Shown in pieces: positions 8,711 through 16,470 of a stretch of 64,000 nucleotides of DNA (position 1 is its first letter; each line of letters begins with the position of its first letter). The stretch is from Eggerthellaceae bacterium (GTDB taxonomy: Bacteria; Actinomycetota; Coriobacteriia; Coriobacteriales; Eggerthellaceae). Under the pieces are notes generated by a model. It was not told the DNA's origin, made no database searches, and was given only the letters and a program-made list of their open reading frames with translations. The position numbers and the translations under genes were made by a program. The DNA lies in the NCBI GenBank assembly GCA_022791455.1, contig JAAVZC010000007.1, positions 124,001 through 188,000 of the forward strand. Reading direction: 5' to 3'.

Positions 8711-9403
8711 TTAGTGGGCGCCTTGCAGCGCGGTCAGGGTCTGGCGCCCCAAGTCGGTCGTGATCCATGCGTGGTCCCAGCGCAGGCAGCCGGCGTCTTT
8801 CAGCAGATTCGCGAACAGGCTGGGGTACACCTGCGGCACGCCGGTGCGCTCGCTGCGGCGCAACTCCCCTGCCGCGTCCAGCGCCTCCTGCAGTTGGGCG
8901 GTAGATGCCCCTTGGTCACAGGCCTCAAGCGTGATTTGGAAGGCTCTGGCGTATTCGGGTCGATCCGCCAACAGGGAAGCCGCCCGCGTTTCAGGAGCGA
9001 TGGCTTGGGCCACCAGACGGCCCGTTTCAGTAACGGTGGCAAAAATGAGCACTTCCGCTTCTTCGGGAATCGACTCGTCCTCGAATGCGTCCTGCAGCGA
9101 GCCCGGGTACGCAGCGCCGTCAACGGTCACCGACTCCGCAAGCGCCCCTTCGCGCACCAGAAGCGCCACAAGAGCGGAAAGCGGCTGCACCGGAAGCTTG
9201 CCCTCATGGGCCAGCACCGCTGCCGCGTCTTCCACGAGCGCCGATTCCTCCGCAGACTGTTCGCACTCATTCAGTATCAAGAGGGCCGGCTCGATGAACA
9301 TGGGGTTGTCGTTCAGTTTCTTCGTCAGGTTCGCCGCCTGGATTTCCGGCGACACGGCAAGAGCCTCGACGGCACTCGCCTCTTGCGCAGACAGTGTCTC
9401 CAT
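8711..9403 (-). CDS. conserved-looking protein of unknown function, first gene of the dms-like operon
   Basis: This is a 230-aa, soluble, acidic protein. The start chosen is ATG 9403, preceded by GAGGAGGAGC, rather than an upstream in-frame ATG at 9436. The N-terminal half is helical and alanine/glutamate-rich. The C-terminal quarter (LRRSERTGVPQVYPSLFANLLKD broken across about 180-205, then WITTDLGRQTLTAL) looks like a winged-helix fold. I do not recognise the family. It lies immediately upstream of the catalytic subunit and in the same direction, so a regulatory or maturation role is possible but unproven. It is not an obvious TorD: the EPYxSv signature is missing. Confidence 0.75.
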   Translation of the reverse strand: METLSAQEASAVEALAVSPEIQAANLTKKLNDNPMFIEPALLILNECEQSAEESALVEDAAAVLAHEGKLPVQPLSALVALLVREGALAESVTVDGAAYPGSLQDAFEDESIPEEAEVLIFATVTETGRLVAQAIAPETRAASLLADRPEYARAFQITLEACDQGASTAQLQEALDAAGELRRSERTGVPQVYPSLFANLLKDAGCLRWDHAWITTDLGRQTLTALQGAH

Positions 9404-9534
9404 CCGCTCCTCCTCTTTCCCCACGGCTGCGATCACCGCCGCACGCCCAATTCACGAGGAGAACTTTAAGAAGCCAAGCGGTTTTAAACTACGTCCGAAG
9501 CGGCGCAAAAATGCCTGGAACTCGCCCCCGCCTC

Positions 9535-9553
9535 CTAGTCCGAAGCGGACTAG
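9535..9553. promoter_or_regulatory. candidate operator, 19-bp perfect dyad
   Basis: The dyad is CTAGTCCG-AAG-CGGACTAG, about 130 bp upstream of the first gene of the dms-like operon. Its core, GTCCGAAGCGG, recurs 45 bp closer to the gene (9493-9503). Paired dyads of this size are typical for dimeric LuxR-type regulators, and one is encoded at the end of this operon. The assignment is inference from position and symmetry. Confidence 0.45.
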
Positions 9554-9598
9554 AGGGCCGACCGACCTGGGGAAATGAAACAAAATCAGCCAAAAGCG

Positions 9599-9695
9599 CA
9601 CGATCTTCAGAGATCCCCTAGCCAAGATTGCGTCGTTATTAGAGACTCAAGGCAGAAACCGCCGATCTTTAGAGGTGGCTTCTCTGAAGATCGTG
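9599..9695. repeat. 15-bp perfect inverted repeat flanking 67 bp
   Basis: CACGATCTTCAGAGA at 9599-9613 is matched exactly by its reverse complement at 9681-9695. The enclosed 67 bp also contain a GATCTTTAGAGG copy of part of the arm. It could be a very small mobile element or a long RNA hairpin. No coding capacity is seen. Confidence 0.6.
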
Positions 9696-9717
9696 GGATA
9701 TTGTCTAACCAGCCGAA

Positions 9718-9759
9718 GAGATCCTTCGACTCCGCGCTTCGCGCTCCGCTCAGGATGAC
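9718..9759. repeat. half-copy of palindromic repeat family A
   Basis: GAGATCCTTCGACTCCGCGC to CTCAGGATGAC, with an internal hairpin GCGCTTCGCGC. It is the right half of the unit seen at 202-296. A second truncated arm follows at about 9772-9793. Confidence 0.8.
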
Positions 9760-9862
9760 AATGGGGTGGAGTTGCTTCGCGCTCCGCTCAGGACAGCAAA
9801 AGTGGCGAATAGGCGCTTGCCCCGATTGAGACAGGGGCACCCGTATCAGCACAACCCCTATA

Positions 9863-10615
9863 ATGAACCCCATGACTCAGAAGCCGAAAAAGATGCGGTT
9901 GGATGACCTGCTGGTGGAGCGGGGGGACTTCCCCTCGCGCGATGCCGTGCTGCGCGCGGTGATGGCGCGCGAGGTGCGGGTGGACGACGTGTACGTGACC
10001 AGTGCGGCCATCATGGTGGCGCCGGACGCAGACATCTTCCTGCGCAACCGCAAGCAGTTCGTCTCTCGCGGCGGTCACAAGCTGCAAGGAGCGCTCGAGG
10101 CCTTTGGCCAAGACGTGGCCGGAATGAACTGCCTGGACATTGGCGCCTCCACCGGCGGATTCACCGACTGCCTGCTGCAAGCCGGGGCCGCGCGCGTGGC
10201 GGCGCTGGACGTGAACTACGGGCAGCTGGCCTGGAAACTGCGGCAGGACAGCCGCGTTAAGGTGTTCGAGCGCGTGAACATCAAGTTCGCCGATCCTGCC
10301 GACCTGGGCGCCCCCTTCGACCTCATTGTCATCGACGTGTCGTTCATAGGGCTTGCGGCGCTGGCTCCCCTCTTCCCGAAGTTCAGCCGACCCGGCACTG
10401 TTTTCATCGGCCTGGTGAAGCCGCAGTTCGAATCGGCCCACGACGAGACCGACCGCGGCATCGTGCGCGATGAGGCCGTGCGCCTGCGTACGGTGGACGA
10501 GGTGACAACGGCCCTCGAAGCCGAGCACTTCGCCGTCACCGGCATCATCGAGTCCCCCATCACCGGCCGCGAAGGCAACATCGAATACCTCGTGCGCGCC
10601 GTGTTCCGGCCATAA
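9863..10615 (+). CDS. tlyA: TlyA-family rRNA 2'-O-methyltransferase
   Basis: This is a 250-aa protein with an N-terminal S4 RNA-binding domain (RLDDLLVERGDFPSRDAVLRA), a linker SRGGHKL, and a Rossmann methyltransferase domain with the SAM motif CLDIGASTGGFTDCLL and the DVNYGQL acidic loop. TlyA enzymes 2'-O-methylate cytidines of 16S and 23S rRNA and determine capreomycin sensitivity in actinobacteria. There is no Shine-Dalgarno. A consensus TATAAT overlaps the first ATG (9863), so a leaderless transcript starting at the second ATG (9872) is plausible; a third in-frame ATG is at 9893. It is convergent with asd across a shared terminator. Confidence 0.9.
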   Translation: MNPMTQKPKKMRLDDLLVERGDFPSRDAVLRAVMAREVRVDDVYVTSAAIMVAPDADIFLRNRKQFVSRGGHKLQGALEAFGQDVAGMNCLDIGASTGGFTDCLLQAGAARVAALDVNYGQLAWKLRQDSRVKVFERVNIKFADPADLGAPFDLIVIDVSFIGLAALAPLFPKFSRPGTVFIGLVKPQFESAHDETDRGIVRDEAVRLRTVDEVTTALEAEHFAVTGIIESPITGREGNIEYLVRAVFRP

Positions 10616-10618
10616 AAA

Positions 10619-10638
10619 GGGCGGCCCTAAGGCCGCCC
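10619..10638. terminator. bidirectional intrinsic terminator between tlyA and asd
   Basis: GGGCGGCC-CTAA-GGCCGCCC forms an 8-bp GC stem. On the minus strand it is followed by TTTTT, so it ends the lysC-asd transcript. On the plus strand the tail is only GAAAAG, so it is weaker for tlyA. Confidence 0.8.
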
Positions 10639-10662
10639 GAAAAGCCATTGGTTGAGATTCCA

Positions 10663-11712
10663 CTACGGCAGCAGCAGCTGCGCAATCTGCACCGCATTGA
10701 GCGCAGCACCCTTGCGAATCTGATCCGCCACATCCCAGAAGGCCAAGCCATGGGGAACGGAAGGGTCCTTGCGCAAACGGCCCACGTACGCGCCATCGGT
10801 GCCAGCCAGAATGCCCGGCATGGGATAGCAATTCGCAGCAGGGTCGTCCATGAGCGTCAAGCCCGGCGCCGCCTCGAACGCCGCCTTCGCCTGATCTACC
10901 GTCACTTCTTCGGCGAATTCCACGTTGATGGCCTCGCCGTGGCAGCGCAACACCGGCACGCGCACGCAGGTAGCTGCCACCTGAAGCTCCGGATCTCCCA
11001 TGATCTTCTTGGTCTCCACCACCATCTTCCACTCTTCCTTGGTGGAGCCGTCGTCCAGGAACTTGTCGATGTGGGGAATGCAATTGAACGCAATGCGGTG
11101 CTGGAAGGCGGAAACCGTCAGCTCGTCTTCCGGCGTGCCGTCCAGGTACTCGCGGGTCTGGTCGTAGAGCTCGGCCATGGCCGGAGCGCCCGCGCCAGAG
11201 GCCGCCTGGTAGGTGGAAACCACCACGCGCTTGATGGGGGAAATGTCGTAGAGGGGCTTGAGCGCCACCACCATCTGGATGGTGGAGCAGTTGGGGTTGG
11301 CGATCACACCGTTGTGCCACGCCACGTCCTGCGGGTTGACTTCCGGCACCACCAGCGGCACGTCCTCGTCCATGCGGAAAGCGCTGGAGTTGTCGATCAT
11401 CACCGCACCCGCGGCCACCACCGCCTCGCGCATAGCTTCGGAAATGCTCGATCCGGCGGAGAACAGGGCAATGTCCACGCCCTCGAAGGATTCCGGCGTC
11501 ATCTCCTGCACCGTCAGCTCGCCGGCCGGCACCTGGCCGCAGCCTTCAAAGGGCAGCTTCTTGCCAGCGGAACGGGCAGAAGCCAGCGCCCGCACCTCAC
11601 TCGCCGGGAAATCCAGGTCGTGCAGCACGTTCAAAAACTCACGCCCCACCGCTCCCGTGGCCCCCGCCACAGCAACAACAGGATGAGCAGGCATCGGTTT
11701 ATTCCAGGTCAT
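10663..11712 (-). CDS. asd: aspartate-semialdehyde dehydrogenase
   Basis: A 349-aa enzyme of the aspartate family pathway that reduces aspartyl phosphate to the semialdehyde used for lysine/diaminopimelate, threonine and methionine. Seen are the N-terminal nucleotide-binding motif VAGATGAVGREFL, the catalytic-cysteine region NPNCSTIQMVVALKPL and the late RVPVLRCHGEAI segment. Length is normal for the family. The ATG lies 3 bp after the lysC stop, so the pair lysC-asd forms an operon supplying consecutive enzymes. An AAGGG Shine-Dalgarno lies within the end of lysC. Confidence 0.95.
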   Translation of the reverse strand: MTWNKPMPAHPVVAVAGATGAVGREFLNVLHDLDFPASEVRALASARSAGKKLPFEGCGQVPAGELTVQEMTPESFEGVDIALFSAGSSISEAMREAVVAAGAVMIDNSSAFRMDEDVPLVVPEVNPQDVAWHNGVIANPNCSTIQMVVALKPLYDISPIKRVVVSTYQAASGAGAPAMAELYDQTREYLDGTPEDELTVSAFQHRIAFNCIPHIDKFLDDGSTKEEWKMVVETKKIMGDPELQVAATCVRVPVLRCHGEAINVEFAEEVTVDQAKAAFEAAPGLTLMDDPAANCYPMPGILAGTDGAYVGRLRKDPSVPHGLAFWDVADQIRKGAALNAVQIAQLLLP

Positions 11713-11715
11713 GGC

Positions 11716-12993
11716 TTATCGTCCCTTCTGCATTTTTGCGGCGATTTCTTCGGCGGAGAGCTGGGTTTCCTCAAACACGCTGTCGGAGTCCAGCTCGAAC
11801 GCGGTGTGCAGGCATTGCACGGCGTGGGACACCTGGGCCAAGTCCACCACCACCGACAGGCGAATGGGGGACGTGGAAATGGCCAAGATGTTGATGGCGT
11901 TCTCACCCAGCGTGGAGAAGGCCTTCGCCGCCACGCCCGGAGACGACTTCATGCCCGTGCCCACCAGGCTCACCTTCGCGATGTCCTTGTCCACCTCGTA
12001 GCCGGTGGCCTGGATGGAGGGAAGGATGCGGTCGAGGGTTTCCTGCGCGCGATCGAGGTCGCCCTCGGGGCAGGTGAAGGAGATGTCGGTGATGCCGTCC
12101 TTGGAGATGTTCTGGATGATCATATCCACGTTCACCATGTTTGCGGCAAGGGTCGAGAACACCTTGGCAGCAACGCCAGTGCAGTCCGGAACGCCGCGGA
12201 TGGTCACTTTCACTTCGGACGTGTCGTGGGCAATGCCGGTGATGACCGCTTCTTCCATTTCCGATTCCTCCTTGATAAACGTGCCCTGCGCGTCGGAAAA
12301 CGCAGAGCGCGAGTGAATGACCACGTTCCATTTGCGGGCGAACTCCACCGCACGGCTTTGCAGCACGCCGGCTCCCGAGCTAGAGAGCTCCAGCATGTCA
12401 TCGTAGGAAATTTCGTCGAGCTTCTTGGCGCGCGGGGCCACACGCGGATCAGCAGTGTAGACGCCGTCCACGTCGGAATAGATCTCGCATACATCGGCCC
12501 CGATGCCCCACGCGATGGCAACCGCCGTCGTGTCTGAGCCGCCGCGGCCGAGGGTGGTCACGTCATCGTTGGCATCGATGCCCTGGAAGCCCGCCACCAC
12601 CGGGATGATCCCACGGGAAAGTGCCTCTTGAATGCGCTCGTTGTCCACCTTCACGATATGCGCTTTGTTGTGGGTGCCGTCGGTGAGGATGCCCGCCTGA
12701 CGGCCGGAAAAGCTCATGGACTTGTAGCCTAGTGCCTCGATGGCCATGGCTAGAAGGGTCATGGACACGTGCTCGCCCGTAGAAAGCAGCCGATCCAGCT
12801 CGCGTGCCGGCGGATTAGAGGTGACGGCGCGGGAGAGCCCCATCAGCTCGTCGGTGGTCTTGCCCATGGCCGACACCACCGCCACCACAGAATCTCCCTG
12901 TTGGCGAATGCGCACCAGCCGTTTTGCCACGTTCTTTATGCGTTCGGGAGAAGCCACCGAAGTGCCCCCGAATTTTGCGACGATAACCGCCAT
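11716..12993 (-). CDS. lysC: aspartate kinase
   Basis: This 425-aa cytoplasmic enzyme begins with the family motif [15 protein letters not shown] and includes [13 protein letters not shown] (substrate binding) and the [12 protein letters not shown] segment. The C-terminal 160 residues form a tandem ACT regulatory pair (including [13 protein letters not shown] and [16 protein letters not shown]), so feedback inhibition by lysine and/or threonine is expected. It phosphorylates aspartate as the first committed step. It is followed after 3 bp by asd. Its 5' leader is about 100 bp downstream of a strong structured hairpin (13087-13188), but no lysine riboswitch pattern is recognisable. Confidence 0.95.
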   Translation of the reverse strand: MAVIVAKFGGTSVASPERIKNVAKRLVRIRQQGDSVVAVVSAMGKTTDELMGLSRAVTSNPPARELDRLLSTGEHVSMTLLAMAIEALGYKSMSFSGRQAGILTDGTHNKAHIVKVDNERIQEALSRGIIPVVAGFQGIDANDDVTTLGRGGSDTTAVAIAWGIGADVCEIYSDVDGVYTADPRVAPRAKKLDEISYDDMLELSSSGAGVLQSRAVEFARKWNVVIHSRSAFSDAQGTFIKEESEMEEAVITGIAHDTSEVKVTIRGVPDCTGVAAKVFSTLAANMVNVDMIIQNISKDGITDISFTCPEGDLDRAQETLDRILPSIQATGYEVDKDIAKVSLVGTGMKSSPGVAAKAFSTLGENAINILAISTSPIRLSVVVDLAQVSHAVQCLHTAFELDSDSVFEETQLSAEEIAAKMQKGR

Positions 12994-13086
12994 GAATCAT
13001 CTTCCCTGATCGGTGTTGACACAAATCTGAATCACTATAGCAAAATCTAGTTACCAATTTGGATAGCAGGTCCTATTGGGTAAGCG

Positions 13087-13188
13087 AAAAGCCGCCCGGT
13101 GCCCCAGATTGGCTTGAAATCCGACCGAGCGTACTTCGGTTACGCGAAGGGAGGAATTGAAAGCCGAGATGGGGTGCCGGGCGGCTTT
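13087..13188. terminator. long two-tier hairpin between the DUF47 gene and lysC
   Basis: GCCGCCCGGTGCCCCA (13091-13106) pairs along all 16 positions with 13170-13185; on the plus strand two of the pairs are U-G and G-U wobbles, on the minus strand they become A-C mismatches. Inside it, TTGGCTT pairs with AAGCCGA, and CGTA-CTTCGGT-TACG forms an apical stem. On the minus strand the stem is followed by TTTTCGCTT, compatible with termination of the Pit/DUF47 operon. Better pairing on the plus strand leaves open a structured RNA read in that direction. Confidence 0.6.
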
Positions 13189-13216
13189 GCAGCGTCGACG
13201 AAGTCGAAAAGAAGAC

Positions 13217-13846
13217 TTACACGTTCTTCAGCACGATGGTGGACATGGCGTCGGCTACGTGTTCGCAGGTGTCGCAGCATTTCTCCATGTCGGTGTAGGT
13301 ACGCGACCACACCAGCACGTGGATGGGATCCTCGCGCTCCACTGTATGCAGACGGCGCATAGCGGCAATGTAGAGCTGGTCGCCCTCTTCCTCGTTGGTG
13401 TTCACGTCCACAATCAGCTGCTGGAATTTCTTCGACTTCTTGAAGTTGCGGAAGTCCTCCATGGCCTTGTCCAGCGACTCGCAGCTCTTCTTGATGAGCT
13501 TGGCGAACAAAATGGCGTCCTCGGGGATGGAGTCCACGTTGTACATGTACAGGTGCTGGATGACGTCTTCGATGTTGTCCAGCACGTTGTCCAGCGCATG
13601 GGCCAGCGAGATGATGTCCTCGCGGTCGATGGGGGGCATGAAGTCCACGGCGATGTTCTTGTACACGTCGTGGTTGATGTCGTCACCGGCGTGCTCGAAC
13701 ACGTGGCTGCGCTCGATGTTGTCCCGCAGGGCCTCGGAGGTGGTGAAGTTCTCCACCGTCTCCACCAGCAGGTTCGACTCGCTCACAATAAGCTCGGAGA
13801 GCTTCTCGAACGCGTCGAAGTAGTCGAACTTCTTCTTTTTGGCCAT
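13217..13846 (-). CDS. DUF47/PhoU-like protein associated with Pit transporter
   Basis: A 209-aa, highly charged helical protein beginning AKKKKFDYFDAFEKL, with the PhoU-like repeated helix pattern of the DUF47 family (FEHAGDDINHDVYKNIAVDF, then FMPPIDREDII). The family usually sits with a PitA phosphate permease and is thought to gate or regulate it. Here it follows the pit gene by 27 bp with an AAAAGGAG ribosome-binding site. Soluble, cytoplasmic, presumably membrane-associated through its partner. Confidence 0.92.
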   Translation of the reverse strand: MAKKKKFDYFDAFEKLSELIVSESNLLVETVENFTTSEALRDNIERSHVFEHAGDDINHDVYKNIAVDFMPPIDREDIISLAHALDNVLDNIEDVIQHLYMYNVDSIPEDAILFAKLIKKSCESLDKAMEDFRNFKKSKKFQQLIVDVNTNEEEGDQLYIAAMRRLHTVEREDPIHVLVWSRTYTDMEKCCDTCEHVADAMSTIVLKNV

Positions 13847-13873
13847 TACCCTTCTCCTTTTCGAGAATCTTGC

Positions 13874-14926
13874 CTACAGCACCAGCAGGAACAGCTTTGC
13901 GCACACGAAACCCAGAAGGCCGCAGCCGGGGAATGTGAGCACCCAAGTCTTTACCATGTCGATTGCGATGGACCACTTGACCGCTTTGGGGTTGCGGGCA
14001 GCGCCCACCCCCATGATAGCAGTGGTATTGGTGTGAGTGGTGGAAACCGGCAGGCCGCCGAACGTGGCCACCATAAGGCTTACGAAGGTGGAGAGGCTGG
14101 CGGCGAACCCCTGAAAGGAGTCCAGCTTCACCATGTTCACGCCCACGCTTTTGATGATGCGCTCGCCGCCCACTGCGGTGCCCAGGCCCATGTTGGCGGC
14201 ACACAGCAGCATGAGCCACATGGGGAGCGCCATCTCGGTGGACATGCCCAGGCCAGCGGCCATCATGGCTCCCAGCATGAAGATGGACATGAACTTCTGG
14301 CCGTCCTGCGCGCCGTGCATGAACGCCACGCCGGCGCCGCTGAAAATTTGAGCCCAGCGAAACACATGGTTGGCCTTCTGGCGATTCACATGGCTGCAAA
14401 GCCGGCCGATGCCGCGATAGTTGATCCACCCCAGACCGAAGCCCATGAGGGTGGAGAGCAGAATACCGTAGATGACCTTCACCCACTCGGACCAGTTGAT
14501 GGCGTCGAAGCTGCCGAACACGGCGATGGCGGCACCGGTGAGCCCGGCGATCAGCGAATGGGATTGCGAAGTGGGGATGCCGAAATACCAAGCGGCCGCG
14601 CCCCACACGATAATGGCCACCATGGCGGCCATGAGCGCCACGAGCGCCGTATGGGCGTCGCTGCCGAAATCCACCATGCTGAAGATGGTGGTGGCGACGG
14701 CGGTGGACACCAGGGAGACCAACAGCAGGCCGAAGAAGTTGCAGATGGCGGCCATCATGATGGCGGCGCGCGGCTTCATGGCGCGCGTGGACACTACCGT
14801 GGCGATGGCGTTGGGGGCATCGGTAGCGCCATTGACGATGATCACGCCAATGTTGAGCAGCGTCACCACCACCAGCACCGGGTTCGCGGTCAGCTGCATG
14901 AGGAACGAGGCCAAATCAATGGTCAC
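13874..14926 (-). CDS. pitA: inorganic phosphate permease, PiT family
   Basis: A 350-aa multi-pass membrane protein with duplicated PiT signatures: GATDAPNAIATVVSTRAMKP near residue 33 and HGAQDGQKFMSIFMLGA near 190, plus the late SLMVATFGGLPVSTTHT region. These conserved GAxDxxN-type motifs coordinate phosphate in the family, which couples metal-phosphate uptake to protons or sodium. The start is GTG at 14926, preceded by GGGAAGGA. It is followed by the DUF47 accessory gene, and both share a transcript. Confidence 0.92.
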   Translation of the reverse strand: MTIDLASFLMQLTANPVLVVVTLLNIGVIIVNGATDAPNAIATVVSTRAMKPRAAIMMAAICNFFGLLLVSLVSTAVATTIFSMVDFGSDAHTALVALMAAMVAIIVWGAAAWYFGIPTSQSHSLIAGLTGAAIAVFGSFDAINWSEWVKVIYGILLSTLMGFGLGWINYRGIGRLCSHVNRQKANHVFRWAQIFSGAGVAFMHGAQDGQKFMSIFMLGAMMAAGLGMSTEMALPMWLMLLCAANMGLGTAVGGERIIKSVGVNMVKLDSFQGFAASLSTFVSLMVATFGGLPVSTTHTNTTAIMGVGAARNPKAVKWSIAIDMVKTWVLTFPGCGLLGFVCAKLFLLVL

Positions 14927-15249
14927 GAGCGTCCTTCCCGAAACATCTGAATCGGCTGCCGGCGAAACGGTCCGCTTTGGCAGCGGCTAATAATTCTAAC
15001 GTAAGTTTAGCGAACCCAACGCAGCCCAGCCGTCTCCAGAAAACCTTGACAGAAAGCGGTTAACGTCTCGGGCGAAAGATCCTTCGCTGCGCTCAGGATG
15101 ACGAGGGGCGGGTTGGATGGGTGGAGCGAGGTTAAGCCAAAGGAGGGCTGAGATCCACTCGCGCAAAGCGCGAGTTAGCTCAGACCGACGACGCGTCGAG
15201 CGTAACCCATCCGACCCGCCCCGCACCCCCGCGAGGAGGTCCTGCCGGA
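14927..15249. other. intergenic region rich in repeats, upstream of pitA and downstream of the TRIC gene
   Basis: These 323 bp contain no gene. They hold a half-copy of palindromic family A (15075-15102), the structured element described separately (15107-15220), and a GC-rich motif CCCCGCGAGGAG-TCCT (15228-15245) directly behind the TRIC stop codon that recurs behind the NusG-II gene at 52781. Confidence 0.7.
15107..15220. repeat. structured intergenic element, copy 1 (second copy at 48652)
   Basis: The terminal arms GGCGGGTTGGATGGGT (15107-15122) and ACCCATCCGACCCGCC (15205-15220) pair completely, with one G-U. The core contains GAGGTTAAGCCAAAGGAGGG, a hairpin ACTCGCG-CAAAG-CGCGAGT (15157-15175) and GACGACGCGTCGA. 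About 80 core bases are nearly identical in the copy at 48652-48769, whose arms differ in sequence yet still pair. Both copies lie just behind a minus-strand gene. No ORF is present. Confidence 0.7.
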
Positions 15250-16470
15250 CTACTCCCGAGGGGCGAAGACGCCGGTGAGGGGGTCGCCTTCTTTGGTCTG
15301 GGGCTCGAAGGGATCGGCTTCGGGAGCATCTTCGGGGGCGGCCTCCGGCTTCAGTTCGCCGCTTCGGGCCAGCTCGCTTGTCTCCCCCAGCTCGCTCATG
15401 ATGCGATGCAGCTCGGTGCGGTCCACGAACAAGCGGTCGGAGCTGGGGGTAGGCGCTTCCAGCACGCCCTTGTCCTCCAGCTTTTTCATGGTGCTCTCGT
15501 CGGCTTCGGTGAAATCCACCACGCAGGGGGCGGGCACTGGGGCCTTGCGCTTCTTGCGCCAGCGAACGACGCCCGTGGACAAATCGGGAATCTCCTCGGT
15601 GGGCTGCACCTTCACCAGCGGCGGCATCTGGTCCGTCAGCTGGGCAGAGTCCCCTTCGCCAGAGCCCTCCAGCGCATCCATCCAATGGCCGGAAATGCGG
15701 TTGTAGAAGCGGCTCCAGGCGCGGCGCACCTGGGCGGCCGGAGTGTTGTCGCGATCGCGCGCGGTCTTGCCCACCGGCACATGCACCTTGCGGGCGATGA
15801 ACCGGAAGGGCTTCTTCACCGCATGGGTAACCACGTCGGAGTAGTCGCGGGCGGGCTTGGTGCGCCAGCCGAACGCGAGCGCGGCGTAGCGGATGGTCAG
15901 CACCACACCGGCGCAGAGCATGCCGTTGATGCTGGGCAGGATATTCGAAGTGTCCAGCAGGCAGTAGAGCGTGCAGCCGATTATGGCGGCGCTTCCGTAA
16001 ATAGGGCCCGCCTGGAACGAGACCGGCCGGCGGTTCATCAGCACATCGCGCAAAATGCCGCCGCCCACAGCGGTCAGGGTGCCCAGAATAATTGAGGGCA
16101 CAATGCCCAGGCCCGCTGACATGCTCTTCCCCGAGCCGATGATGCACCAAGCGGCAACCGACAGGTTGTCCAGCAGGTCCACAAGCGGGTCGAGGTAGGT
16201 GGCCAGACGGCCGAAGTAGAACACGATAATGCTGGCAATCACGCAGGCCACCAGCATGGAAGGGTTCTGGAACGCGTAGATGCCGTAGTCCTGCAGCAGC
16301 AAGTCGCGCATCATGCCGCCGCCCAGACCGGTCACGCAGGCAATGAAGGCGCACCCGAACACGTCGTAGCGGGCGCGCACGGCCGACATAGCGCCGGAGA
16401 GGCCGCCGGTCATGACGGCCAGAAACTCCAGCCAATAGGGCATGGATATGGCAACTTCAAGCTCAGCCAT
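15250..16470 (-). CDS. TRIC-type cation channel (UPF0126) with long cytoplasmic tail
   Basis: A 406-aa protein. The first ~210 residues contain the duplicated three-helix TRIC unit with the glycine-rich signatures VTGLGGGMMRDLLL and TAVGGGILRDVLMNRRP, each followed by hydrophobic helices; bacterial TRIC homologues form potassium-permeable trimers. The remaining ~190 residues are charged, low in hydrophobicity and unusual, because bacterial members are normally about 200-220 aa. The chosen ATG (16470) overlaps the stop of the upstream gene (ATGGCTGA), indicating coupled translation; a longer in-frame start at 16497 would lie inside that gene. Confidence 0.85.
   Translation of the reverse strand: MAELEVAISMPYWLEFLAVMTGGLSGAMSAVRARYDVFGCAFIACVTGLGGGMMRDLLLQDYGIYAFQNPSMLVACVIASIIVFYFGRLATYLDPLVDLLDNLSVAAWCIIGSGKSMSAGLGIVPSIILGTLTAVGGGILRDVLMNRRPVSFQAGPIYGSAAIIGCTLYCLLDTSNILPSINGMLCAGVVLTIRYAALAFGWRTKPARDYSDVVTHAVKKPFRFIARKVHVPVGKTARDRDNTPAAQVRRAWSRFYNRISGHWMDALEGSGEGDSAQLTDQMPPLVKVQPTEEIPDLSTGVVRWRKKRKAPVPAPCVVDFTEADESTMKKLEDKGVLEAPTPSSDRLFVDRTELHRIMSELGETSELARSGELKPEAAPEDAPEADPFEPQTKEGDPLTGVFAPRE

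Larger units (their letters stand above)
9404..9862. other. divergent intergenic region between the dms-like operon and tlyA
   Basis: No gene is visible in these 459 bp. From left to right it holds two copies of GTCCGAAGCGG (9493-9503 and 9538-9548), the second inside a perfect 19-bp dyad, CTAGTCCG-AAG-CGGACTAG. Next come a 15-bp perfect inverted repeat with arms at 9599-9613 and 9681-9695, a half-copy of palindromic repeat family A (9718-9759), a further degenerate arm, and a TATAAT at 9859-9864 at the start of tlyA. Confidence 0.7.

Noticed and set aside
5590..8763. 1057-aa plus-strand open frame opposite the molybdoenzyme
   Set aside because: Antisense shadow of a GC-rich gene; no ribosome-binding site, His/Val/Gly-rich composition, and the minus strand carries all cofactor motifs.
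12994..13086. Lysine riboswitch before lysC
   Set aside because: The leader lacks the conserved five-helix lysine motif; only a terminator-like hairpin further upstream is visible.
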